From Cryptomeria japonica (Eukaryota; Streptophyta; Pinopsida; Cupressales; Cupressaceae), in assembly GCF_030272615.1 (NCBI RefSeq), contig NC_081409.1, forward strand, positions 649,172,468 through 649,236,467: a stretch of DNA of 64,000 nucleotides, given 5' to 3'. The notes under the pieces were generated by a model. That model had not been told where the DNA came from. It saw only the letters and a program-made list of their open reading frames with translations, and made no database searches. Positions 23,823-35,212 of this stretch are shown here, piece after piece. The first letter of the stretch is position 1. Each line of letters starts with the position of its first letter. Both the position numbers and the translations under genes were made by a program.

Positions 23823-24361
23823 ATGAAATTCAAGTTGACACAAATTGAAACCCTAGGTTTTGTGGAAATTCTTAGTATCCCTGATTTTAAGAAGGATGTT
23901 ATGAGGATTGTGCTAAGAAGAGTACAAGGAGAGGTCTTTTGGTTGGATTCAATTCATAAGATAACCAAAGAAGCAGTTAGGCAGTGACAAGCTTACCTTC
24001 CACCGATAGCAGGCTTGACAAGACTAAAAAGGTTCCAAATGACATTGTAATAACCCTAACCGGTGCAACCTTTGATAAGAGATCCCTAAGAGTAAATGGT
24101 GTTAAGGATATCAACATAAGGTTCATAAGCATGATTCTTGGATACAAGGTTACACATGCCAACAAATTAAACTCTGTTTCCAGCTTATGTATCAAAAGTG
24201 CCTATGACATGGTAAACAACAATGCAAAAATTGATATTTGTGAATGGTTGAAAGATGAACTAATAGACAATCTTCTTGTATGTTTAATGTTATATATTAC
24301 CAAGCAAGTTCCTAGTATGGGAAGAAAGGATTTTGGTTTTGACATACCGATAGGAAAACAA
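23823..24361 (+). pseudogene. Family-2 extra ORF, N-terminal part
   Basis: Function unknown. A frame from ATG 23823 reads MKFKLTQIETLGFVEI and stops at 23985-23987. The sense continues in another frame from 23984 with GATFDKRSLRVNGVKDINI, MILGYKVTHANKLNSV and KIDICEWLKDELIDNL. It is then cut by the insertion of Copia C at 24362. The target duplication AACAA shows that it joins the sequence resuming at 28325. I see no enzyme motif. It is upstream of a family-2 3' LTR in the same orientation with no pol between. The protein therefore belongs where some SIRE-type Copia elements carry an envelope-like or other third ORF, but I cannot show that it is an envelope protein. Confidence 0.6.
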
Positions 24362-25328
24362 TGTTGGTATTTTGGTATGGTTTTGTCATTGATGTCAACA
24401 CCTACTAAAACACTAGCACTTTGGAGATCCAGCAGCATTCACCGGCAAGCAAGTAACTATTGCATAGTTACTGGTATATGGTACACCGGCAGGATATAAT
24501 GATCACCGACACCTAGAATGGCATGGAAGACACATGGTTATGTCGAAGACATTGTTTGGACATCTTGTCCTGGAGTTTTGTTCATTGGTATATTCATAGT
24601 TGCATATTTGTTGTTACCGACAAATAAGTCTAGGGTTACACCGGCAGGTTTATCTTTTCCAGATCAACATGACAGGCTACGCAGATGATTAATTATTGTT
24701 GTAAATGCATTAAGCCGACATGTTCAATCAGTTATTGCATTGGATATTATATTGTTTGTAAAATGTTTTTATTGTAATATCCTGTAGAGCCTACCTACTA
24801 AAATTGGTCTTAGGTTATGGTATAAATGTAAGATCTTATTTGTAAGATCAAATGTGGAATGCGAAAAAAGATTGTATGAAGGTATATGCGAGATTGAGCA
24901 AAGCTATACATGCAAACATCATTTGAAGGTGAAGCTAGGTTTTTGTGAAAGCATATCAGCATTACACCGGTACTAAATCTAGCATATGAAGATGTTATTT
25001 TGTGGAGTACATTCTTATTGGATTTAACCATCCAATTGTAGTAAGTGTGACTCCCATTTTGTGATTGAGTAGTGAGCTCTAGGGGGTTGGCCTTTTTGCA
25101 TGTGCAGACCCCATTTATGTACACTTACCATCTATAGTAGTATCATCTGATTGTAGGTAAGGTTTCCCACTGTGGTTTTTCCCCTTACAGGGTTTCCATG
25201 TACAAACATTGGTGTTATGTGTTGTGGATGACTTTGTCTTTTATTTTCATGCGTTAATCTTTACCGATATTGCATTTATCTGTTAATCTATCCACTGGTA
25301 TAACAGACTGTCTCATTGGTACTAAGCA
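24362..25328 (+). repeat. 5' LTR of Copia C, truncated at its 3' end
   Basis: Matches the family-1 LTR from TGTTGG up to TCTCATTGGTACTAAGCA. About 100 bases of U5, including the hairpin and the PBS-proximal end, are missing because of the internal deletion. Confidence 0.9.
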
Positions 25329-26075
25329 CACCTATGATAACAAATGACAACAAATGACAAATTATCACAAAGGGATGAATCTACACCTATTAATCCAACT
25401 AGATACAAATCTATGATAGGAGGTTTACTGTATTTGACACAAACCAGACCTAATATTATGAATGCAGTATGTATTGTTTCAAGATTTCAAAGTAATCCTA
25501 GAAAAAATCATGAATCAATAGTAAAAGGGATTTTCCAGCACTTACAAGGCACTATAAATCTTGTATTATGGTATCCTAGAGATGAAAACTTTGAATTATA
25601 TGCATACATAGATGCAAATTAGGAAGGAGATGTGGATGATAGAAAATGCTCTACCGGCGGAGTATTCTTTCTTGGAAATGGACTAGTTTCTTGGTTGAGT
25701 AAGAAACAAAGTTGTACATCTTTATCAATGGCAAAATCAGAATATGTTGCAGTAGCAACTAACTGTACATAGGTACTATGGCTTAAGAAAATGTTGAAAG
25801 ACATAAAGGTAAAATTAAAGGAACCTATTACTATCTATTGTGATAACACTGCAGCAATTGATATATCTAAGAATCCGGTATTACATTCTAAAACAAAACA
25901 TGTTTCTATCAAACTGAATTTTCTAAGGGAAAATGTTGAAGCGAAAGAAATAAAACTGGTTTATGTGAATACTAAAGAGCAGATTGCAGATATTTTCACT
26001 AAACCTTTGCCTAAGGAGACTTTTGAATATCTTAGAGATCAGCTTGGAGTCATACCATCACCAGTAGAGACTTAG
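25329..26075 (+). pseudogene. Copia C pol remnant: end of RT and RNase H
   Basis: Begins within the post-RT linker (TNDKLSQRDESTPINPTRYKSMIGGLLYLTQTRP). It runs through WYPRDENFELYAYIDAN, then after a stop RKCSTGGVFFLGNGLVSWLSKK, and ends with the RNase H phrases CDNTAAIDISKNPV and ADIFTKPLPKETF. Near 25336 a 10-base CAAATGACAA duplication is present. It is not translatable on its own and is kept only as part of element C. Confidence 0.9.
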
Positions 26076-27215
26076 ACAGTTGATGATTAACATCAACTGG
26101 CAAAATCAATAGAGAAATCTTTTATTCTGGTCTTTGATGAGAAGCTACTTCTCAAAGGGAGTAGTTGGTATATTGAATTGATTGGTATTTTGTATATGAA
26201 CTTGGTTTTATTGTAACTTTGGCATTTGATGTCAAAGGGGGAGAGATATCTATGGAAAAACACATTATCTTTTGGAGAGATTGGTATTGAAAAACTTTGA
26301 GAAACACAAGGAAAACACATGTTGCTCCTAGGGGGAGAGATTGTTGTTTAGGAGAGATTATTACTCTCTGATTTCTGGTTATGATCCTTTTGGAGATTTT
26401 TGGTTTTTGGTTTTTGGCATTTCTGTTTTGGCACTTTGATGGTTTTTCCATCTTGTGTTGCCATCAATGCCAAAAGGGGAGATTGTTGGTATTTTGGTAT
26501 GGTATTGTCATTGATGTCAACACCTACTAAAACACTAGCACTTTGGAGATCCAGTAGCATTCACTGGCAAGCAAGTAACTATTGCATAGTTACTGGTATA
26601 TGGTACACTGGCAGGATATAATGATCACTGGCACTTGGAATGGCATGGAAGACACATGGTTATGTCGAAGACATCATTTGGACATCTTGTTCTGGAGTTT
26701 TGTTCATTGGTATATTCATAGTTGCATATTTGTTGTTACCGACAAATAGGTCTAGGGTTACAACGGTAGGTTTATCTTTTTCAGATCAACATGGCATGCT
26801 ATGAAGATGATTAATTATTGTTGTAAATGCATTAAGTTGACATGGTCAATCGGTTATTGCATCAGATATTATATTGTTTGTAAAATGTTTTTATTGTAAT
26901 ATCTTATAGAGCCGACCTACTAAAATTGGTCTTAGGTTATGGTATAAATGTAAGATCTCATTTGTAAGATAAAATGTGGAATGTGAAAAAGGATTGTGTG
27001 AAGTTATATGTGAGATTAAGCAGAGCTATACATGTAGACATCATTTGAAGGTGAAGCTAGGTTTTTGTGAAAGCATATCAGCATTACACCGATACTGAAT
27101 CCAACATATGAAGATGCTATTTTATGCAGTACATTCTTATTGGATTTAACCATCCAATTGTAGTCAGTGTGACTCCTAATTTGTGCTTAAGCATTGAGAT
27201 CTAGGGGGTTGGCCT

Positions 27216-28001
27216 TGTTAGGGGTCCCACAGATACTGAGAGGGGGGGGTGAATCAGTATCTAACCGGTAATGAGAATTTCTTGAGTTAAAATATGCAGA
27301 ACATAATATAACAGTGTACCGGTATGCAAGAAATAATGCAATAAATAGAATCAAGAACATCCACATGAAAAGTACACCATAACACAAGATGTTAACGAGG
27401 AAACCTGGTGTGGGAAAAACCTCGGTGGGATTTATGATCCACAATATTCACTCACTAGCCAATAAGAGAATATTACTTACAATAGGGGCCTGCACATGTA
27501 GGAAGGCCAACTGCCTAGAATTCACTGCTCAATGGGAAGTCACATTGACTTACAAATAAGGATTATACTAATCCAATAACTTTTACTATTTTACAATAGC
27601 ATCTTCAATGCCAGATTTAATACCGGTTCCTGCTCTGTTCTTTACATATACCCTTTGACCTATATTTCACACATTAGGTCTGCCTAATATTTTCTTTTAT
27701 GCTTCTACTTTTTATACAAATGTCTACAATGATCTCCTTTATATATAAGAGTCATTTAAAAAAATTTCCAAGTTGGCTTACAATAATAAATAAAATATTG
27801 TATAACAAAAATCCTGTTGGCCTTTATGCCGGTATACTTGTTTTCTTCTGTGTCGGTGCCGGTGTCCTGAGTGCTGGTGTAGAGTGTGATCAGCTGATGC
27901 TGGTGCACTATCTTGCTGGTGTAATAGGATTGCAAGGTTGCCATCAATAACAAAACCTTCAATCACATACAATGTCTCATTGGAGTGTGCATATGCCAAC
28001 A
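27216..28001 (-). mobile_element. Solo LTR, family-2 Copia, inside Copia C
   Basis: 786 bp, TGTTAGGGGTCCC to CCAACA on the plus strand, with exact target duplications GGCCT (27211-27215 and 28002-28006). It matches 11870-12610 and the reverse of 31178-31952. Its presence inside a family-1 LTR that itself sits inside a family-2 element orders the insertions. Confidence 0.95.
27231..27262 (-). repeat. U5 hairpin, family 2
   Basis: Perfect 9-base arms AGATACTGA (27231-27239) and TCAGTATCT (27254-27262) around a G-run. The arms differ from those of family 1 at paired positions, so pairing is kept. Confidence 0.85.
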
Positions 28002-28324
28002 GGCCTTTCTGCATGTGCAGACCCCATTTAAGTACACTTACTATCTACAGTAGTATCATCTTATTGTGGGTAAGGTTTCCCACTATGGTTTTTCCCCTTA
28101 CAGGGTTTCCACGTACAAACATTGATGTTATGTGTTGTGGATGACTTTGTCTTTTATTTTCATGCATTAATCTTTACCAGTATTGCATTTGTCTATTAAT
28201 ATGTCCACCGGTATAACAGATTGTCTCATCAGTACTAAGCAGTAATTTGTTCAAGTTGTTTTTGGCTTGTAATTATAAGACAAGTGATTCAACCCCCCCT
28301 CTCAATTGTCCCTAGGACCTAACA

Positions 28325-30970
28325 AACAACTTATAGAAATACTCAACAACATGGGAGATGATAGAGAAAAGAATATAAATAAACATTTTCAAATACTAAA
28401 GGCTAGAATGAAAACCAGGATAAGGCTATCTCAAGCTATTGTTGACAAATATCAAAAGGAGATATGCTTTGTGATTAAGAAAGATGAAATCTAGATGGAT
28501 GCAGTGGTCCCAAGGACTATTTGGGTTACAGAAATGGGATTTGAGGCAGATGAGAACATAATTGAAACATATGCAAAATCCCTCCTTGAAGCCCCTAAAG
28601 AACTAATAGAAGAAATATTTGGAAATGCGGAAACAATTGAAAGCAAAATTCAATCACAGAAAAGAATAAAGAAAACTGAAAAGATAGTTAGAAAAGGAAC
28701 AAGGTAGGCTAAAGCAATCAAGGAAGATGTATTGAATAAAATTGATAATAAGAAGAGTGACTTGGAAGGACTACAACCGGAAAAACATCTTTCACCGATT
28801 GGTACCCCCTCTAACAGTGAAATACCAACAGAGTTCAAAAGGGTAGAGAGAAAAAGAAAACCCTCACCGACACATGCTCCTACACCAAAAAGAACAAGAC
28901 AAAAACAACAAGCAGTTAGGCCTCCGGCAAGGAAGTTGACATCAAAGGAGAGGAAACAAAAACAAGTTGTTCCTCCACTTGACAAACTTTTGAGTGAGAT
29001 AACTAAAGAAGGCAATTGTCAAACATCAACAAGTTGTATAACACACTATCAAATGATAAAAAAGAAAGTATAGAAAATAGTGTTATTTTACACCTTGATA
29101 TCTATTAAAAAAAATTGATGGAAGTTGTAGATGATATACCCAATGACATATAGAAAGTTAGAAGCAAGAAGGGTAGCAATTGTTGAATTGGATAAAAATA
29201 GAAAAAATACTTGCAATTCACCCAGTGAACTCAACACAAGAGATAGATGAATTACTAAGTGAGGCAAACTGGATAGTATTCTCAACCGGTCACCGACATG
29301 TAGCACTAATGGTAGGAATATTTAACGAGATATCAGAAGAAACTACAAACAAGTGGGATATATTGTTTGTTGAAAAAGAAAAACAAGAAGAGCTTAAGAG
29401 ACCAAAAAATATCAGAGTCTATCAAAAGGACAAGGATAAGGGGAAAGGCAAGGTAGGTGGACCTCTGAGCATAAAGGTGATAGATAACTTACCCCCACCT
29501 TCCTTTGATACTCCACTGACACAAATTGTTGATACTCCACTGGCAACAGAGAGTATGGAGACAACATATGAAGATACAAATCCTGATTCAGAAGTGTTGT
29601 ACACAATGAATATCGACACATAGGAAGTAAACATTGTGGTTGATAAGGTATCAAGTGAGAAAAGAGACATGGCAACTGAGCCACCAGTAGAAGACACAAT
29701 AGTTGAGACAAATGTTGAAGATACAGTTGGAGACATTGAAATTGGGAGTGAGCAGCAAACTGAATAGACAACAGATATAGGAAAAGTATATAACACTGGT
29801 GTACATAATGATGTATCTATTGAGCAACCGACAACTGATAGCAATAAAAAATCTATTGAGATATCGGTTGTAGACATTTCATGAGTAAGCACAGAGAAAC
29901 CGGTAGTAAACATAGAGTCATAAATAGAAAAACCGGCTGTGGATATCACTGAAAAATCATCAGAGGCACCATCAATAGAGAGTACAAAGAAACAGGTAGA
30001 GCAATAGGATTCATAGGTACATACAGAAATAGTACCCTTGGCTACAACTGAAAAACCTAAACCTTTGGTAGTTGAAATGCAGACACAAACTAACCCTCTA
30101 GAGAAAGAGGAAAGCAAAGCTAGTAGTACCACCGGCAGATTACAAATTGTGAAGGTAGTTGGACAGTCATCTGGAACCTTTATGACTGAATTTAGACCAA
30201 CCAATGTGACAGAGGTATTGCTAGATTCAATCAAGAAAATAACAAATTGTAATGCACTAGCATATAAGGCTATTGATGACACCATACGAATTTTGAAGAT
30301 GATTGTACCCAAGTGTAACATGGAGAATAAAGATTCTTTAGGCCAATTAGACACATTGTCTAAGTACATAACCGGCAACCTACTAACAATTGATCAAATC
30401 AATGAGGATACTTTCAGAGAGAAAATGAATAAAGAGAAGGAAAAATTCTTTGAGGAGATAGTAAAGAAAAATAAGGAACATATGGATACCTTATTACCAG
30501 TACTAGGCAAGACAATTTTGGAATTCAAGAAATTGTATAGAGAAATATGCAAAACAAACATTTTGACAGAAGATATAGATAAAGAGATCAGCATAGCTCA
30601 GAAGGAAATCAATGATATGGATGATAATTTAATAGGTTCATCAGATTCAATATCAGTATTAGAACAGGAAATTGTAGGATTTGAAGAGAAAATAGAAAAA
30701 ATTGAAAAAGATAAAGAGAGATTAAAAAATAAAGAAAAAGAACTTAAGTGCAGACTAAGTCCTAAATTGGATATCCTCATCTCTTTGAGAAAAGAGATTT
30801 CTGAGGCTCTTGTTCCAGGAATTAAGACATAGGAAGAGAAAATGCACTTTCTCACTAGTACAATATAGAGGATTGAAGTAGCACTAAAGGACAGCGAGAG
30901 ATTCTACAATGGTCTGAATGTTGCTTTTGTAAACCCACCAAGGATCATAACAGGAACTACACTCAATTGA
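28325..30970 (+). pseudogene. Family-2 extra ORF, middle and C-terminal part
   Basis: Continues the protein interrupted at 24361. Order along the broken frames: an alpha-helical part (LIEILNNMGDDREKN, IWVTEMGFEADENIIETY); then a basic, proline-containing segment (KRVERKRKPSPTHAPTPK, RKLTSKERKQKQ) that could be a nuclear localisation signal. A long acidic Thr/Glu-rich spacer with many stops follows (29500-30040). The C-terminal 264-codon frame (30038-30832) reads SGTFMTEFRPTNVTEVL and then a heptad-rich coiled coil ending EEKIEKIEKDKERLKNKE. It ends about 200 bases before the polypurine tract and 3' LTR, so it is the last ORF of the element. The function is unknown. A structural, particle-associated or nuclear role would fit, but that is conjecture. 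Confidence 0.62.
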
Positions 30971-31150
30971 CATTGAATGACATCCTTTGTCATTGATTCC
31001 AAAGGGGGAGTAGTAGAGGATGAGAAAAAGGAATAAGGATGAGAAAAATGTATGATAGAAGAGATCATCTACTCAGGGGGAGCACACAGTTTTGGTAAGA
31101 CAGTTTTGGACAATATTTTTGGATACACATTTTGGCTTTTTCTCATGAGT

Positions 31151-31242
31151 GTTGCCATCAATGCCAAAGGGGGAGATTGTTGGAAAATGCACACTCCAAT
31201 GAGAAATTGTAGGTGATTGAAGGTATTGTCATTGATGGCAAC
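31151..31242 (+). repeat. Inverted repeat across polypurine tract/U3 border, family 2
   Basis: Perfect 13-base arms GTTGCCATCAATG (31151-31163) and CATTGATGGCAAC (31230-31242) enclose the polypurine tract CAAAGGGGGAGAT and the first 52 bases of the LTR. Confidence 0.85.
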
Positions 31243-31952
31243 CTTACAATCCTATGGCACCAATAGACACCAGCACAAGCACAGACATTGACACTGATAG
31301 TGGCAAAGATGTTTACCGGCACCATGGCCGACAAGATTTTGTTTATTTTATTTTGTATTTAATTGTAAAATATTTTTTAAGCCGACAAGGTGAATTGTAT
31401 TAGGACTTATATATAAGTATGAGATCTTATCTAACATCTGTAATAGGAATATGCAAGATGGATAATATGTGCGAATATTAAGGCAGATTGTGGAATAAGG
31501 TTTATGATTATAGCAAGAGCTTAAACTGGTACTGAACCTGGCATAGCAAATGCTGAACCGAAGTAGTACATAACATTTGATTTACATAATCCACTTTTGT
31601 AAGTCAATGAGACTTCCCTTTTTGTACTTAAGCAGTGAGCTTTAGGTAGTTGGCCTTCCTGCATGTGTAGGCCCCTATTGTATCAGTAATATTCACTTAC
31701 TGGCCAGTGAGCGAATATTATGGGTCACAAATCCCACCAAGGTTTTTCCCACACTAGGTTTCCTTGTTAAAAATATTGTGTTATGGTGTGCTTTCTATGT
31801 TGTGGTTTTTGTTCTTATTTACTACATTAATTATGGTTTACCAGTACACTATTTTGAGATACAATTCATTTAATAAGATAAGAAAATCCATTAACCGGCT
31901 AGATACTGATTCACCCCCCCCCCCCCTCTCAGTATCTTTGGGAATCCTAACA
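31178..31952 (+). repeat. 3' LTR of family-2 Copia element
   Basis: 775 bp, TGTTGGAAAATGC to CCTAACA, directly after a polypurine tract. It matches the two family-2 solo LTRs in reverse. No 5' partner in this orientation is in the window, and the pentamer after it (AACTC) has no matching copy near 23700. The element is therefore truncated or rearranged at its 5' end. The U5 hairpin is at 31901-31937. Confidence 0.88.
31901..31937 (+). repeat. U5 hairpin, family 2, 3' LTR
   Basis: Arms AGATACTGA (31901-31909) and TCAGTATCT (31929-31937) pair perfectly around a loop with a run of 14 C. This is the longest C-run among the copies. Confidence 0.85.
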
Positions 31953-31979
31953 AACTCAACATCAATTAGATTATTGGTA

Positions 31980-33111
31980 AAGTATTCAATTTGAAACAAT
32001 TTTCATTTAGCTTATTTACCTGTGTGATAGATGCATCATAATCTTGTGTTTGCCCACTCAATTCTTGTAGTCGTGCACTTGAATAATCATTGCATACATG
32101 GAATAATGTGAATATAATGAAGAACCTTGCGAGGAACTTTTTTTGTTATTTGATCTGTTCGATATCTACTAATATGACATTCAGGGCATTTAGTTCGAAA
32201 TTCATGTTGTTTGTGATATATAATATGATCATTGGGACAAGCATCTATTGCTTGATACTCCATTCCAATATCTTTCATAATTGAAGATAATTCTTGGTAT
32301 CAGTGAGGTAGAATATTTGATGGTGGTAACAAAAACTCACCTATCAATCTACAACAAAAAATTATAATTTGTTAATATAAATAATATTAATGGTACATGA
32401 TTCACCATTTATTAACTATAATGACATATATGACATACCTTAACATACATGAGATTGTTATGTTGGTTAAACCATTCATAACCTTCAAGTTCACCAACAA
32501 TAATACAATGGAGAGGAGTTGTCTATGAGCCTTCATAAAGGGCCTCATATGCCTTCTAAAGTAGAGGTAAATCATCAACAACATCAAGTTCATCCTCATC
32601 ATCATGATCGGCTATGCCAATACTAAGTGTCATGGATCAATGTATTTATACCATCATATTCAATTGTGTTTTGTGGCTCATGATCATCATCTTCCATGGG
32701 ATCATTATCTTCAACTTCGATATTCACACCTCCATGTTCCTCCACTTTGAAAACCATATTCTTCAGGTTGTGTTTATCCATATCATGTGCTCTGGGGTGC
32801 TCGACCTATATAAAAATGATAAACATAAATAAACCATGATCATGATCTCATCATTAAGTTATTTCTTATGTATATAAATTGTTAAAATGATATAATGAAA
32901 AACTTACCAATGGATGATAATCATGTCCCCCTTCAATGTGACCATGCAACCTACAATGTTTCTTAGATGTTTTGATTACAAGTCTTCTAGTATTTAACCC
33001 CTTACAAATTTTGCAGGGACAATAACATTTTCCATCACCTTTTGTTTTCAAATTAGACCACAATCTAGCAATTGTCTCCTTATTTTTTTGTTCGCTAATA
33101 TTGTCTAACAT
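31980..33111 (-). pseudogene. CACTA (En/Spm) transposase fragment, TNP2 type
   Basis: Transposase of a cut-and-paste DNA element. Read leftwards, the N-terminal transposase-associated domain starts at 33111 (MLDNISEQKNKETIARLW). It has its zinc-type CYCPCKICKG and the HGHIEGGHDYHPL end. Then comes the ALYEG-type linker (about 32560). After further breaks comes the TNP2 phrase YQAIDACPNDHIIYH, then CPECHISRYR (32278-32087), whose Cys pairs match the family. The catalytic DDE core is not present. Non-coding AT-rich stretches between the parts could be introns or decay. No terminal inverted repeat is visible, so the element ends are unknown. Confidence 0.72.
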
Positions 33112-33279
33112 GGTGTTTCTTCACAGGCAAAAAAATCGGGCTATAAAACTAGTTATATAGAAGTTGAAATGTTAGTTATGAAATCACGTTTCAGTATAAT
33201 ATACCAAATTAAATTACTTGAACATAGAAATAATGTAAACTGAACCAAAACCATTAAACTCTTCTTTTTCATCTCAAAA

Positions 33280-34020
33280 CATATCTAATGGCTTTGTGGT
33301 GATTTAGAGCTTTATGAGAATCCTAGGAACAATAGATTCTTTATAGATCAAGATCTTCTCTAGGCCAACATGTACACCATCTTCATCAATAACGTACTTG
33401 AATTACTAGATCCTCTCCATGATAAAAGAGCATTTCTCTATATTGGCATACAACTTAAGTTGATGCAAGTTGGAAAGAACTTGTCACGTGTTATTCCCAT
33501 ATCTTTTTGAACATAAGAATGTCATCCAAGTAGACAACCACAAACAACTTATGAAGAATATAGGTACATTATTCATCATCCAAATGAGTGTTATTGGTGT
33601 AGTGATTATGCCAAAGGGCATCAATAACCACTCAAACAAGCCCTTCTTGGACTCAAAGAAAGTCTTCCAAATGTTAATTAGCTCAACAAGGAATTGATGG
33701 TTCCTTGATTTCAAATAAATCTTGTTGAAAAATTCATCTCCTCAGATCTAGTTCAAGAGGTCAGAAATTTGAGGGATCAAAAAGCTTGTTCTTAATAGTG
33801 GTCTTGATTAGGACCCAATGGTCGATTTGAATCACCATGTCCCATCTTCTTCTTGGAAAGTACAAAATGGGCTTCCACAATGCAAAAGTAGTTGGTCAAT
33901 ATGACCCTTTTGAATCAACTTCTCAAGTTGTTGTTAAGTATTGATATAGTCTTAAGACATCTCATGACTCCATTACATGTCCACACTTGGGTTTACAAAC
34001 ACAACTCTGTCAAAACAAAA
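33280..34020 (-). pseudogene. Ty3/Gypsy reverse transcriptase fragment
   Basis: A strongly decayed piece of RT. The open part (33714-33484) reads SKKGLFEWLLMPFGI, then a diverged MMNNVPIFFI. The phrase VVVYLDDILMF-like is visible only after frame changes near 33520. LFEIKEPSIPC-like sequence upstream corresponds to the RT segment before the tyrosine-rich strand. No integrase, LTR or partner domain is seen. It is too short to assign a lineage; the wording is closer to chromovirus-type Gypsy elements than to the Tat element at 6397, which is tentative. Confidence 0.6.
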
Positions 34021-35149
34021 ATAATATCACTAGTAAAACTATGACTGTGACAGTTAATACCCTTAGGACAGTCATAGAAATTTAATCCATTTCCTTTGGT
34101 TTTGATCCACAAGCCCTTCTAAAGGTTGCATAGGGTCCCCTCACCCCTCTCTCTATCATCAACCACTTCAAAATACCAATCGTTTGGTCTTCCCACCAAA
34201 TTATTCACTCTTACTGCCTTTTACTATCTAATACATAGAGATATTAGACTGTCATCATGCCCAAACACGTACCAAATCCAATTTGGAGCCATGCACACAA
34301 CGTAATATGATACATAGCATGAACATAGGTCTTCCCACACATTTGGGTGAATTTATATGCATGGGAGACCAAACTATACATTATTTAGTCCTCTCACTAA
34401 AACCCTAGGTAGGGTTTTGACAATTTTTGGAAAAACTATGATATCTTATTTAAAACACAATGAAATTAGATACCACAAAAAAAAAAAAATGAATTTAACT
34501 CACTTCTCTACCACATCCAGTTGACTTCCTATCAAATTATGATGATTTTCATAATGAAAAATGAAGAGAATCAGATCAAAATGTCTAAAAATGCGCAGAA
34601 AACCACAATTTCATTAAGAAAAACTCTTGGATGGAATGCCAAAGTCCTATTTATGCCCATCCAAGTGGGTTAAAACCTCAAACCACCATAAACTATCTTT
34701 CCAACCATATTTTTAAGAAGTTGCTACAAGAAATGCAAAAGTTGTCATGGCAAAATGATAACTTTTTGGCCAATGGACCTCAAACTTTCACAATTAGGTC
34801 CCAAAACATCAAAATGGCCTCAAATGGCCTTATTTAAAAAAAAACACACAAAATAAATAAGAAAATCAAATTTTGACCTTATTGGCCAAACCTAGGCCCC
34901 TAGGGTGCTCCTATACCATAGACGAAGTTGAGTATGATATGGAAGGAAGAAGTTTTAGGCATATGAAATAATTACTCAAAACTTACAAGAATTGAAAGAG
35001 AACACTAATAATCACAAACAATATGGTGATTTTCAAAATAAAGATTAAAAATATTAGGTTGCGGAATTGGTATTTACACATATATAAATGTAATAACTCT
35101 AAAGGGAACCTCTCACATATTAAAAGAACCTCTATGATGGTATGATGAA
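34021..35149. other. No gene recognised
   Basis: AT-rich, with no protein motif in six frames apart from short chance frames (for example 34631-34837). It lies between the Gypsy RT fragment and the start of the family-3 LTR. Confidence 0.5.
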
Positions 35150-35168
35150 AGAATAAGTATCCGGTAAA

Positions 35169-35201
35169 ATACTAAGAAGGGGGGGGGGTGTAAATTAGTA
35201 T
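35169..35201 (-). repeat. U5 hairpin, family 3
   Basis: Arms ATACTAA (35169-35175) and TTAGTAT (35195-35201) pair perfectly around a run of 11 G. It has the same position and loop as families 1 and 2 but a third stem sequence. Confidence 0.75.
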
Positions 35202-35212
35202 ACTAAAAAACT

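Larger units (their letters stand above)
24362..28324 (+). mobile_element. Copia element C (family 1), internally deleted
   Basis: Starts TGTTGGTATTTTGG, ends GGACCTAACA, and is flanked by exact target duplications AACAA (24357-24361 and 28325-28329). Most of the interior is missing. The 5' LTR runs directly into the end of the RT domain at about 25323-25328, where both parents read AAGCA. What remains is the 3' end of pol, the 3' untranslated region and a 3' LTR interrupted by a family-2 solo LTR (27216-28001). It has lost gag, protease, integrase, most of RT and the primer-binding site. Confidence 0.92.
26484..28324 (+). repeat. 3' LTR of Copia C, interrupted by a solo LTR
   Basis: Starts TGTTGG directly after the polypurine tract AAAAGGGGAGAT and ends CCTAACA. 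The family-2 solo LTR at 27216-28001 splits it. Joined across that insertion it has the family-1 length of about 1.05 kb. Decayed U5 hairpin arms (GACAAGTGA, TCAATTGTC) are visible near 28280-28310. One arm of the tract-spanning inverted repeat lies at 26509-26521. Confidence 0.92.

Noticed and set aside
29422-30378. 318-codon Ser/Thr/Val-rich frame on the minus strand
   Set aside because: Antisense shadow of the Thr/Glu-rich spacer of the family-2 extra ORF; the sense strand is in register with the element's LTR.
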